From Vermamoeba vermiformis (lineage: Eukaryota > Tubulinea > Echinamoebida), in the NCBI GenBank assembly GCA_045837725.1, contig JBEWZL010000204.1, positions 37,507 through 101,506 on the forward strand: a stretch of DNA of 64,000 nt, read 5' to 3'. Each line of letters opens with the position of its first letter. The stretch's first letter is position 1. The position numbers and the translations under genes are program-made. Shown piece after piece: positions 1 through 10,582 of the stretch. The notes beneath the pieces are model-generated. The model had not been told where the DNA came from. It saw only the letters and a program-made list of their open reading frames with translations, and ran no database searches.

Positions 1-2
1 GC

Positions 3-628
3 GATTATTACGCGATGAACCACTACACTTCCAGCTACGTTTTTAACGATCCTAATCCTGGGCCAGGCAATTACGCAGGCATTGAAGGCACAGAGTAAGA
101 CCTAGTATATACTTCGATGAATATATTTGATATTAATGCTCGTCTAGTGAGAAGGATGGCGTGCCAATTGGTCCTACCGCAGATTCAGACTGGCTCCGTG
201 TCGTGCCTTGGGGCATGAGAAGAGCGCTCAATTACATCAACCAGCACTACAACGCACCTTGGATCATCATCACTGAGAACGGCGTTGATGTGCCTGGCGA
301 AGGATTGATGCCCGTGGAACAAGCACTGAACGACACTTTCCGCGTGAATTACTACGGCGCGTACTTGGACAACGTGGCCAAAGCGATGAACGAAGACAGT
401 GTTAGTGTCTTGGGGTACTTTGCGTGGTCATTAATGGTACGCAAAATAAGTTAACAGTATTGAACTAGCAGATCTGATCCGTTATTTTAGGACAACTTTG
501 AGTGGGCTGATGGCTATCTTTATCGATTTGGCGTGCATTACGTTGATTACAAGAATGGTCTGACTCGTTATCAAAAACTTTCTGCGCAATGGCTCACGAA
601 CTACATTGCAGAGAATACAGCTCATTAA
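3..628 (+). CDS. Glycoside hydrolase family 1 beta-glucosidase, 3' part
   Basis: This is the C-terminal part of a GH1 beta-glucosidase, which hydrolyses beta-linked glucosides; the 5' part lies outside the window. Three exons are visible: 3-94, 148-436 and 491-628, with introns of 53 and 54 nt that join in frame. The first exon carries the family stretch [10 protein letters not shown]. The second contains IITENG, whose Glu is the catalytic nucleophile. The third begins DNFEWADGY, giving the usual GH1 ending [12 protein letters not shown], and the protein stops soon after a QWLTNYI segment. The ending is of normal GH1 length. Whether the enzyme is secreted or lysosomal cannot be told without its N-terminus. 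Confidence 0.95.
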
Positions 629-787
629 ATTGTTTACGTAAATAAATATAACCTTTGATAAAGGATTTTCTGGTACTACCTGAATCATCGTACAGAAAAT
701 TAGCCAACCTTCGATTTGAATTGAAAGCAGGGACATGATCTTTTTAGATCAGAGAGCTCTTGCGAGAACTTGAAGGAAGGTGACCGA

Positions 788-1114
788 ATGTCTAGTATTT
801 ACAATGGATCAAATGCGTTTCTATCACCGGGCCAAAAGGTTACTCGGCAGTACTTTTCCAAGCCATACCTTTGCATAGATAGAGATCCAGACGATTCAGA
901 GGAAGAGGCCAATGAAGATATACAGTTTGCCAACACTTCCGACGATGAGTTAGCGAACGAAGAATATGGCCCAAGCTCGAGCTGGAAAATCAAAAAACGA
1001 CGCAATAAACGTCACGTGCAACCAATCAACCTAACGGCATCAAAGGTGAACAGTGATAGCTCCTCAGATTACGATTCTATGGCCAGTATTGACGACTATT
1101 CTGTATATGAATAA
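788..1114 (+). CDS. Small acidic hypothetical protein
   Basis: A single-exon frame of 108 codons starting at the ATG at 788; the frame is open a little upstream but has no earlier ATG. I do not recognise the protein. It is hydrophilic, with acidic Ser-rich patches (DDSEEEANED and SDSSSDYDSMASIDD) around a basic stretch (KIKKRRNKRHV) that could be a nuclear localisation signal. It has no signal peptide or membrane segment. It follows the GH1 gene by about 160 bases on the same strand. The even amino-acid use and the stop shortly before an AATAAA-like stretch (about 1,111-1,116) make a real gene plausible but unproven. Confidence 0.5.
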   Translation: MSSIYNGSNAFLSPGQKVTRQYFSKPYLCIDRDPDDSEEEANEDIQFANTSDDELANEEYGPSSSWKIKKRRNKRHVQPINLTASKVNSDSSSDYDSMASIDDYSVYE

Positions 1115-1139
1115 ATATTTATTGCAATGACAATCACTT

Positions 1140-2960
1140 GATTTACTGCAACGCTTGCTTTTGTGCTGCTTTGATGATGCTCTTGAGTTTCTCTGCCTCC
1201 TTTTCCGAGGTTGTGCCACTAGCGATGCCAACGCTTCTTAGCTTGTTGCCTACGCGTGTTGGCCTTCAATACTCAAGTGCAAAGGCAGCACTTAGAGAAT
1301 CTATGTCAGATCTGAATCAGACTCAGCCCAGACTCAGCTCGCTCGGAGTCATCAGAATCCCATCGGAATGCAAACTTGCGCATTGTTGGGACTGTTGCTG
1401 GTTGGCGTAGCTAAAGATTAGATAATGTAGTTGGCAGCGATTCTTCACAGTGTCGTCTCGTGCTTTAATAATCTTGGTGGGATTCGTTCAATGACTTATT
1501 AGTGCCATCCAATTTGATATCAAAGCGCGCCCATTTTTGGATTGCCGATTTTACCTCTTTGCGGATAATACTCTTGCAAAGCTTTTTCTTTCTTTCCCCA
1601 CTCTTCCTAGGTTCACACCTTTGCAAACAAGATCTTTGTCTATTTCAACTTCTGGATGCGAATCCAAAATTAATCTTAATCTCCGGATTATCTCCTTCCT
1701 TTGCTTGATTCGGCAAATCGTTCTTCCATTCTAGCAGCATTTTTATCTATTCGCAGCTTGACTATCTCAATCAGCTTAGAATTCTGTTTTGTTAGACGAT
1801 AATATCTCTTTAATTAGCTATTCCACTTCATCCTTTTTTTCATGAACTCTTATATTTTCTGGAGTCCAATTCTTAATTCATGCAATTCGTTACTCATATG
1901 GACAGTAGACGTTTGGGGTCTCTTCCGTGATCAATCTGATGAGACACGCGCGTTGTGGTTTGTGGTTAACGTTGTAACCGACTGCCAGGTCAGTATCCAT
2001 CGTCTGAACAAAATTAAAAAAGTAGAATTAAGTAGTTAATTATTCTTAGTTTTTTTCTGGGCCATTAATTTGCAAGATTTTGTTGATTGTTCGTTGAGTT
2101 TCTCGACTTACCCTATCAATTATGTTACCAAATTATTTTCTGTTAACTTCTTGTTCTTGCGGGTTGTCTTGCCGTTTCGCGGTCTAAATCCAAAGTTTCC
2201 CTATAGCAGTGTGATACCATTGCCTCCGTGCTTGTCTGAGTGAAGTATTTCTGGAGCATCTTCTCTAGCATTATCGTACAAGATTTGCGCCCACTGTGCG
2301 CTGTCGTCAATATTTGAGTACAAAAGTTCTTTCCTCCTCAGCTGATTTTGTTCTCATTGGAAAGCAACTTCTTGGAAAAGTGATCGATGATCCCCAATGT
2401 TTCGTGCCATCATTTTTCTTTGAAGTGTGTGTACGTAGTGTCGATGACCCATCTCTCTTCCTTCCTCTTGAAGGGAATTGTTTTTGGAGGCTTATTGATT
2501 GGATTGTATGTTCCATTTTTACAGACTTATGTGTCGCTGCCATTCCTTGCTAATGCCGTAGTGCTCCATTGAGATCTCTAAACGTTGAATATCCCAAATG
2601 ATAATTAATTCTGATGACTTCTGCTCTTCGTGCTTTTCCCGGTGCATCCTTTCTTTTCTTTCCCAAAGTATCGTTGATCGGGTGAAATCGATTCAGATCT
2701 TGTACGCCTCCCAAGAAGGAAAAATAATTTCAATTATCTTCCCTTCAGTTTTTTACATCTAATTGAAGGGTTTGTCCGTGTGGCCATTCAACATCTCCTA
2801 TAAATTATAAGAATTTAAAATTAATTATTTTGATCCGTAACTCTCCTCCTCCTTGACGCTTTGAACCATTCAAAAAACATTTGGCCTTGAACGAATCTAT
2901 TTTTTTTGGGCCATATTCTTTCCTTCAATAGAGGATGTGCCTCGTGTGGATTGGTGCCGG
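1140..2960 (-). mobile_element. Decayed integrase-bearing element (fossil)
   Basis: Between about 2,310 and 2,560 the minus strand encodes pieces of an integrase core: ERWVIDTTYTHF, which has the spacing around the first catalytic Asp, and IIDHFSKKLL, the following core strand. Lysine-rich minus-strand pieces lie further along at about 1,460-1,800, and another coding-like piece at about 1,140-1,400 may belong to the same unit or to a separate small gene. The element is broken in several places and looks old. I found no terminal repeats or target-site duplication. The core is compatible with a Ty3-like retroelement, a Ginger-type transposon or a Polinton-type integrase, and I cannot choose. 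The region to 3,270 is otherwise AT-rich with no other gene seen. Confidence 0.45.
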
Positions 2961-3281
2961 TCTCGTCTTGTTATTGCTGTCGTCCTCCTTTTAGCTGTTT
3001 TGTTCTTTTCCATTATTTACATCAATTTGTCGTTGCTAATCTGAAAAATTAATTAACAATTTTTTCTCCGGAGCGTCTCGACTTCCAAAAGAAATTTCCT
3101 AATTGAATTGCATCTTATTCCAAGTATATATTGATCGGTGCCTGTTGTTCTTTTGCGATCTACAAAATTTTATTTAGATATCGATATTTGTTACCTGTTA
3201 GTTACCATGATCTACATATAACAGCTTTCGTTGGCCGATTGATTTTGCTATTTACATATTTAAAGTACATTCGTTACAACA

Positions 3282-5528
3282 CTACTTATTTGACTTTTTA
3301 AGCGCAGTTCGTGAACTTCGTCGGACGGGTGAAGGCGTCGCACCTAATAGCACCACCGAATCGCCTTGTGGCGATTTACTGTCTCGTACTTCCAGCATCA
3401 CTGAATCTGCCTCGTTATTGTTGCGTTGTGTGAATCTGGATCGGTATCTCTTCCTCGGCGAATTTCTGCCACTTGTAGGTGCGGAAGAGCTTTCATCCCT
3501 TCCATTATTCTTATTGTGATTATTATGATTGATGTCATTGTTGCCATTACTATCCTCTTTCTCCTGGCTTGCCTCTTCAAGTGATTTATTCAACATGGAT
3601 CTGAGACTGATTTTGATTTCTGCTTCATCATTAGTATCAATGTCACTAATAAGACTATCATTACTATGTTGAATAGGTGACTTGACTTCATCAACACTCC
3701 TCTCTTTTCGCTTCACTTTTGCGTGTAACCTTTGTTTGAGTAGTTGTCGAAGGCTCGTTTGCACAGTGTCCGTATCATAATCAGTTGTAGGACCACTATG
3801 ATCATCGTCATCTTCTTCGTCCTGGTCAGTGTTTTGAGTCTGTCGGGTAGGACTCTTAAAGCTCTTCTTTTCATTTGCAGATGAATCATCTTCGTTCATT
3901 TTATCGCGCCGATCATGGTCCTCACCATTGTTGTTCGCGTCATTTTTATCTTCTTCCATCTTTTCGCCGTTATGATTATGCCCACTCGCGTTGTTCTCTT
4001 CATCATCTTTATCGCCATTTTCGTTCATCGCCTCGTCGTTCGCTTCCTGGTCTTCGTCTTCACCGTCATCCCATCCTAATCTCGCTCGTTCTTCCGCAAA
4101 TAATCGCTCGAGCAAATTCTTGACTTCTTGTCGCTTCATTGGAATGTCATCAGCGCCGAACCATTTGAAATACTGACAAGCACGTTAGTGTCAAGACACT
4201 GACCGTAATGGCTTAAAAGTTGGAAGTACCTGTGGTGGGTTCTCGATCAAATCATCTGGCGGCTCCGTGCAGAATTTCTCGGCATATTTTAACACGTAGA
4301 CGCCACAGTCTATATTATTGTCTTGTACCGGCACCTAACAATACGATATTAAACTTCAGTAGATCAAAACTATTGTCGCGAGTGTTGTACCTTGGGTTTA
4401 ATGCCCGGAATGCTCTTCGCGGTAAATTCGAGTTTTTTCTTCCGTTTATTCTCCCATTCAAAACTCAAATAACTGATGCAGGTTAGCACGAAATAAGTAA
4501 CGTGTTATCTTTTTCTACGTACGCTCTAATAGTTTTATAAATCTTCTTGTCGACCCAACTCAGCGAATCGAATAACAGCAGCGCTGACTTGCTTTTCTCG
4601 TCCTCTCCGGGCTTAAAATTCTCGCATTCTAAAAAGGAAATTTTCCGTTAGTCTAACACCTCGGTTTATATCTTAGCTATTGGATCTGCTTCTTACCTGC
4701 AGGATAGCACACTATTACTAGTCTCCAATGTTCCCTGAAACAAAGTGTGAGTTATTTAAGTAAAAATTGAACCGTTGCGGATCACCTACTTGTCGTGTAT
4801 AGGTATCATTAAGAAGTCGTATAAAAATATATCTATATCTTTGGTCCACTTTTTAACGCGTTCTAGTCCACTCTCCTTTGCTAGTGTCGTGTAAAAATAT
4901 GTATTGAAGAAATAAAATCGTTTCTGAAGTGACGAGATCAGGCCGTGGTGCTTCAAGTACCTAAAAACGATTCTATTAGCTTCAATAATATTATTATGCT
5001 GGCACTATGAACTTACTTTAAATAAAAATCAATAATATTGTCGTTTAAATGGACGCCAGGCTCTAGTCTGTCAATGTCGCTTTGCGTAATGGTGATCGAA
5101 TCTGCAGCATTCCGAGGATAGACTAATTTGAACTCGCGCTATTTTATTTAATACATTAGTGCCTCAGTACTACTAATTACCAAGCTTGCAAATTAAAATT
5201 CAATATTGAAGATCCAATAAAATAATTTTTAATAAATCCGCTCAAAAGGTATTATTTGGGTGCATTAATATCATTAGTGTACCGGATTTAATGACAATAA
5301 TTTTAAGCTAATTGTTCGAAATAGATAATAACAATGAATTCGTTTCTCCGGCGAGAGACTCAGGCGTACCTTAGCAGGAGTAGTAATCTCGACTTCTTCA
5401 TGTGGTTCGTCTTCCAAGCTAATAAAACACGGAGGTTTTGGTTGAATTACTACCTGATCGTCTCCGTACGAGTCCGAGTCGTTGTCTTTCTTTTGCTTCT
5501 TTTTCTTCGCACTAGACCGTCGTTTCAT
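3282..5528 (-). CDS. SUMO-specific protease of the SENP6/7-Ulp2 type
   Basis: A C48 cysteine protease that removes SUMO from proteins or edits SUMO chains, normally in the nucleus. Eight exons join in frame (5370-5528, 5017-5138, 4790-4960, 4697-4734, 4523-4628, 4391-4472, 4230-4334, 3282-4172) and give 557 residues. A basic N-terminus (KRRSSAKKKKQKK) precedes the fold, which opens with LVYPRNAADSITITQSDI and LNDNIIDFYL. The catalytic His is in EHWRLVIVCYP, the Asp in LLLFDSL, and the Gln/Cys pair in QDNNIDCGVYVL. The phrase VKKWTKDIDIF is typical of the SENP6/7 branch. The last exon adds about 285 residues rich in Asp, Glu and Asn, with basic ends, that look disordered. The catalytic triad is intact. 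Confidence 0.93.
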
Positions 5529-5932
5529 TCTACGTTATTGTTATTTTAGCCGCATTCTATTGTTGTGTCAGGTAGATAAAACTAAAACTGATTGATCCCG
5601 CTGTTTTCGGTCCGTTATTTTATTCTCCAATTTTATCTCTGTGCACGACCAAAAACGCAGTCTTTTCTACATTGTAGTTGGAAGAATACTGCTAAGCACG
5701 GGCATAAACCTATTTAATTCCATCGATAAACTCGGACGTAAGTAGAACAACAGCTTTGATCGAGCTACAAACAATTTTTATAACAGTTAAATAATACAAG
5801 ACGTTGCGATACACTATAAGGATGATATTAATTACACAAATATTAAATATTATACGATTACGCTGCGTTTAATGGCTAGTCTTGCGCAAGACAAGATCAA
5901 CCAAACGAACGTTTTCGATTAATGTAGAAACT

Positions 5933-7501
5933 TTATACAACTTTGCACTTGGGCCAAGTAATCTTAAGCTTCTTGCCAGGCTTCTTCTCTTTCTTGGGCT
6001 TGCCAGGCTTATCTTCCTTATCGCCCTTGTTGCCAGATCTAGCCGAAAATTATCAGTAAACAAGTTCTCGGTAATATTAATAATGATGCGCATTTAGATA
6101 TGCTTGCACGAGATAAATATGCATATATATGATAATACATACCTCCACTTGTCGACTTGACGAACGCATTCACTGAAAGCTTCGACCAGGTTGATGCGCT
6201 CTTTGGCTGAGGCCTCAAAGAAAGGAATATTGAGACGGTTAGCCAAGGCTTGAGCTTCGTCAACAGGGACTTCTCTGTTTTGAGCCAAGTCGCATTTGTT
6301 GCCCTACAACATTACGTAAGCGCACGTGCCAAAAAGATTTCGATAAGGGATTTGTCTTCAAAACTGGAAATTAAACACTAAAACGTGATCTTTTTGATAT
6401 TTTATACGGCTTATTATTGTAGAAAGCATATTCATAATTAATTCATTATCAAGTTTGGCACTTGTGGATTTCGTCGTGTCAGGTAGAAATTGTAAACGTG
6501 TAATTACTCAAATATGATTACGAAACTTACGACTAAGACCATGGGGAAGTGTTCAACGTCCTTAGCACGCAAGATCGATTCGTGCAAAGGAAGAACGGCC
6601 TTGAAGGATTCAGATGAGTCGATGGCGTACACGAGCAAAAAGCCTTGACCGCGCTTCAAATACTAAATATTGTAATATTAATACCATGGTCAAATTCTAT
6701 CAGCTAAAAATAATGAGTGTTGGAAAAAAAAGAACGGAGTTGCACGTGCACAAATTCCGAATCCGAACTTACTTGATCACGAATAGGCTTGTACTCTTCT
6801 TGACCGGCCTGATATACATGACGTTAGACATATCAACGATAAGACACAATTAACGAGACAAATAGGGCGCTTTGAAATTTCCAATAGGGCTGGTTCGGAT
6901 TTACCGTCTGGTAACATACCGTATCGATAATATCAAGGACAACTGCTCTGTTATCGACCTCGATTTGTTTTCTGAATGAGTTCTCGCTGGTAAACAAATG
7001 TTTGTTAGATTTCGATAAATTAATGGGCGTCATTTCAACGGCAAGCGCTGTGTTTTGCCAATAAAAAATGATAAAATAAATAATACTTACATAGTGGGAT
7101 CGTATTCATAGACGAAGTGAGACTCAGTCAATTGAATCTAAAATAAAAAAGTCAGATTTCGAGTGTCAAAAAGTCGAACATATTTATCCGTCTTTCTAAT
7201 ACTGTATCGTCTACTAAATTGCTGCATTAAATATTTACCGTAAGCGCGGATTTACCAACACCACCTGAATAAAAAAACCGAATCAGATGACAGTCATGAA
7301 TGAAGTTGGTTAGAGAAAAGTGAAATTGGGGAGCAATATATAATAATACTGCGTTAATGATCAATAAGTAATACTCTGTCGCCATATTGACTTGTGGAGG
7401 CATAATAAAACAGAGTTCCAGCTTTAATAACGTTCGATTCGAGTCATACCTTCTCCGACAACGACAACTTTGTAAAGACCAGCTTGTTGATCGTCAGCCA
7501 T
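5933..7501 (-). CDS. Ras-family small GTPase, Rap/Ras-like
   Basis: A membrane-bound GTP switch of the Ras/Rap group. Eight exons (7450-7501, 7239-7264, 7091-7137, 6920-6986, 6773-6808, 6531-6662, 6143-6303, 5933-6038) join in frame to 208 residues. Motifs in order: P-loop GEGGVGKSA, effector region YEYDPTIENSFRKQ, switch II DTAGQEEY, GNKCD for the guanine base, and ASAKE. The tail is Lys/Pro-rich (KPGKPKKEKKPGKK) and ends CKVV, a CaaX-like box, so prenylation with a polybasic membrane anchor is likely. The switch I sequence is closer to Ras/Rap than to Rab or Rho. Start chosen at MADDQQAGLYKVVVVG. It is arranged head to head with the F-box/LRR gene. Confidence 0.95.
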
Positions 7502-7907
7502 GATTTAGTTTGTGTTATTTAGTATACAGATGTTAGTCTTGTATTGCTGAGGCGGAAACAGAACAAAAAATAGCATTAGCAAATCACCGCGCTGACAGCT
7601 TGATGGGATGGGAGATTTCCCAAGAAACGAATATAAACGCAACGCGATTGGCCAAACTTATTCGGCCATAACAACGTGGAGCCGAAGTGACGCAAAATCA
7701 TGTCATGTAAACGGTCAAGTCCGTTTGGATTTTCTTTTCATTTTATCTGATAGTCGTGGAACAACGTACCTTGCTTCACAGCGAAGGGTTTACTTGACTT
7801 CGCAGCGAACCTGTCGAAAGCCAAAGCCAACAATGAAAATGCCCGCCGAAATTGGACAACGCAATTTTTGTTTTCCCTTTCTTAAATATACTACAATACG
7901 CTCTACA
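7502..7907. promoter_or_regulatory. Shared upstream region of two divergent genes
   Basis: These 400 bases separate the starts of the Rap-like gene (minus) and the F-box/LRR gene (plus), so they must hold both promoters. I see no TATA box or other motif that I can defend. The plus strand is open for about 130 codons through most of it, in frame with the F-box gene, so the F-box protein could start further upstream, for example at the ATG near 7,832. Confidence 0.4.
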
Positions 7908-9260
7908 ATGGAGGAACCAAATGAAATAGATTACTTTGCTGTATTGCCGTCCGAATTGTGGCTGCAGATTTTGGCTCAGTTTCCCTTGATAGATTTGCTT
8001 AGGTAATCGGTCTGCAGACTCAAAATTATTTATTCTTTTAATTTTACACGTTATTAAATGCATTTTTGAATCATTTCATCCGTTAGTTAATTAAATAGAA
8101 GATATTTTGTATAATAATAATAATAATAATAATTAATTAATTATATTTCCAGATTAAGCCAAGTTTCCCACCAATTAAATTACTTGGTATACCAATGCAC
8201 GGAAGTAGATTTACGATTTTCAAATGCACAACCGCCAGCCGACGTTCTGTTAGACACCCTTCGGAAATTTGATCGCATCCGTTCACTTAGATTTACAACA
8301 TGCAAGGCTAACAATGAAATGATGCGCTATATCGCCACAAGTTGTACAGCGCTTCAAGAACTTGATTTGGGCTACACGTTGGATCGATCTGTTGATCGCA
8401 AGCGGTGGGGCGAGCACGGACTTGCTAATTTAGCCAACTTGACGTATTTATCATCGCACTCGGACGATTATGTACTTCATGTGAAAAGCTACCGTGTTTA
8501 CGATATTTATGCTGCGATTTTGGTGACAACATTGCAGAAGTTGGATCTCAGTCACAGCGATTTCTTGGGCGATTATTGCCTCAGCTTATTAAGGAAACTG
8601 CCTAACTTAACGGTAGGTTCATATAATTATTCACTTTCACTACTAATCAGCGAAAGTTGGGCTGGATCAACGAAACTTACACTTAAACTGATTTTTCCTT
8701 TTTAGGACCTCAATCTGTCATTCAATGCTAGCGCGAAATGGGTTTTGCCTACGCAATACTTGACTAATCTAAGAAAGCTGAACCTGAGTAGGACTTCAAC
8801 ACTCACAGCCAATCATTGGAAAGAACTGACGAATCTACGGGCACTACGCGAGCTTCATTTGAGATTTATGCCCGTAGAATACAAACAATTAGAGTCATTA
8901 GAGAAGTTGCCTCATTTGGAAGTCGTTTACTTGGGCGGCAAAGTGGCATCCGTGAAACCACGAAGGAATCAAAAACAAGTCGCGGATATCGATTATAGCG
9001 GCTTAAAATTCAAAGTCATCATTGACGACTCAGAATATATAAAGAAGGTTCATAATCCAACGACGAGATTGCTGAAGAATTGGCGAGAAGCGAACAACGC
9101 TAACAATGTCCCGCCAGTCCTTGAACCGCTACGCACTGACCTCGGTAGCGTTCAAAATAGAACGACGAGTTCTTTCACTTCATTCAACCGCACGCTTGTT
9201 TGGTCAGTTGTCGTGGCTGGTTTCGCGATGTTGGTGCTGTGGCTCAGAAACGTAATGTAA
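7908..9260 (+). CDS. F-box/LRR protein with C-terminal membrane anchor
   Basis: A probable SCF ubiquitin-ligase substrate receptor. Three exons (7908-8003, 8153-8612, 8706-9260) join in frame to about 370 residues. An F-box follows the start (VLPSELWLQILAQFPLIDLLRLSQVS split as LPSELWLQILAQFPL and LSQVSHQLNYLV). Irregular leucine-rich repeats come next (LQELDLGYTL, LQKLDLSHSDF, LRKLNLSRTSTL, LRELHLRF, LEVVYLGG). The protein ends in one hydrophobic segment (about residues 345-365) and a very short tail, so it is probably tail-anchored with the F-box facing the cytosol. The start at MEEPNEIDYF is chosen because it lies just before the F-box. Confidence 0.85.
8111..8132 (+). repeat. (ATA)n microsatellite in an intron
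   Basis: About seven ATA units lie inside the first intron of the F-box/LRR gene, shortly before the acceptor. It is an ordinary simple repeat. Confidence 0.9.
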
Positions 9261-9359
9261 AAATAAACTCAACGCAAGATTTTTTGACGGACGAGGTGTT
9301 GGTGCATTAATTAGCAAAATTATAACGAAAGTGCATACGACAATTACCATATTGTTGTA

Positions 9360-10514
9360 ATGGCGCTGAAAAGATTCTTCTTTGAGAAGATCCCGCAGCT
9401 TGGAAAACGGATCACGCTTGATAGCAAAGAAATCCAGCATTTACATGCCGCAAGAGTAAAAACAGGCGATGTTATAGAATTATTTGACAAAAGTGGGGCA
9501 TTCAGGAAAGGTAATGCAGAGAAAAGTGGATCAGGTCGTTGCATCTCGCTTCCAAAAATTCTTTAATTTAATTTATAACTGTTATTATATTATAAAACAT
9601 ATATCGACACCGATTATCATTTTTAATGAATTATTTAATAGCGAAGGTCCATTCAATTTCAAAAAAGGCAACAGAACTGGATCTCCTGCCACCCGAAGCG
9701 CAAGAAGCTTCGCATTCCAATAAATTATCAATATCCATAGCGGTTTCTATGCCCAAAGTATGTGAGCTAGCTCGATTAAAGGTAAATTCTAACAATAATT
9801 AGGGCAATCGCAGTGACTGGCTTGTCGAGAAAGCTACAGAGCTGGGAGTCCGGTAAATGGCAATGCTAATCGATTTTATATTCGATCTTTCAATGGGTGC
9901 TAATTAGAGCATAACAGGAATATTTTTCCGTTGACTTCGTTTCACTCTGTTTTGAAGTCATCATCGGAAGGTTCAGAGCAATCCAGGTAAGTTGAAAACA
10001 TTACTAATGCATTGAGAACGCCAATCTTATGACGAGAAATTCATATTAAAGTATTACGTGATAATAATGTGATTATTTTGAGTGTAGAATTGAGCGGTGG
10101 TCACGCATCATAATTGAAGCTAGCAAACAGTCTCTCGTACCCTCGATTCCAAAACTACATAATATAACGCATTTTGACAAATTAATGAGCGACCATATAA
10201 AAGAATACGACACAGTAAGCGTGGCCACACTGATTTCATTCGAGCCGACTAAATTTCTTTGCTAGATCTTGTGGGGTTGCATGCCAAATGATCAAATGTA
10301 CAAACCAAGGCCTATTAGTAGTGTAAATAGACCTGATGCAAAGAATATTCTATTGTTGGTTGGTCCTGAAGGAGATTTTTCGAGCAACGAGAAGCAACAG
10401 CTCCAAACTGCCGGTGCCATTCCAGTAACATTATCTGATAATAGGCTACGAGTAGAAACAGCTAGTATAATATTTATCGCGAATGCGATGTTTCATTGGA
10501 GTAAAGAAAAATAG
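9360..10514 (+). CDS. RsmE-type rRNA (m3U) methyltransferase
   Basis: A SPOUT-fold methyltransferase of the RsmE family, which in bacteria makes m3U1498 in 16S rRNA; in a eukaryote it would most likely serve the mitochondrial ribosome. Exons begin at 9360 (MALKRFFFEKIPQLGKRITL, then IQHLHAARVKTGDVIELFD), followed by segments from about 9642, 9803, 9908 and 10088, and the last exon 10266-10514. Family motifs are SDWLVEKATELGV, RWSRIIIEASKQ and the knot motif LLLVGPEGDFS, followed by LSDNRLRVETA. The exon junction near 9852-9910 is the only one I could not place cleanly, so either the splice site is unusual or that exon is slightly damaged. Confidence 0.88.
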
Positions 10515-10582
10515 TTCTTGTTGAACGATCTGATTTCATTTTCTTTTCCGAACTTGCAACGAGTACTCACTTAGCATAGCAA

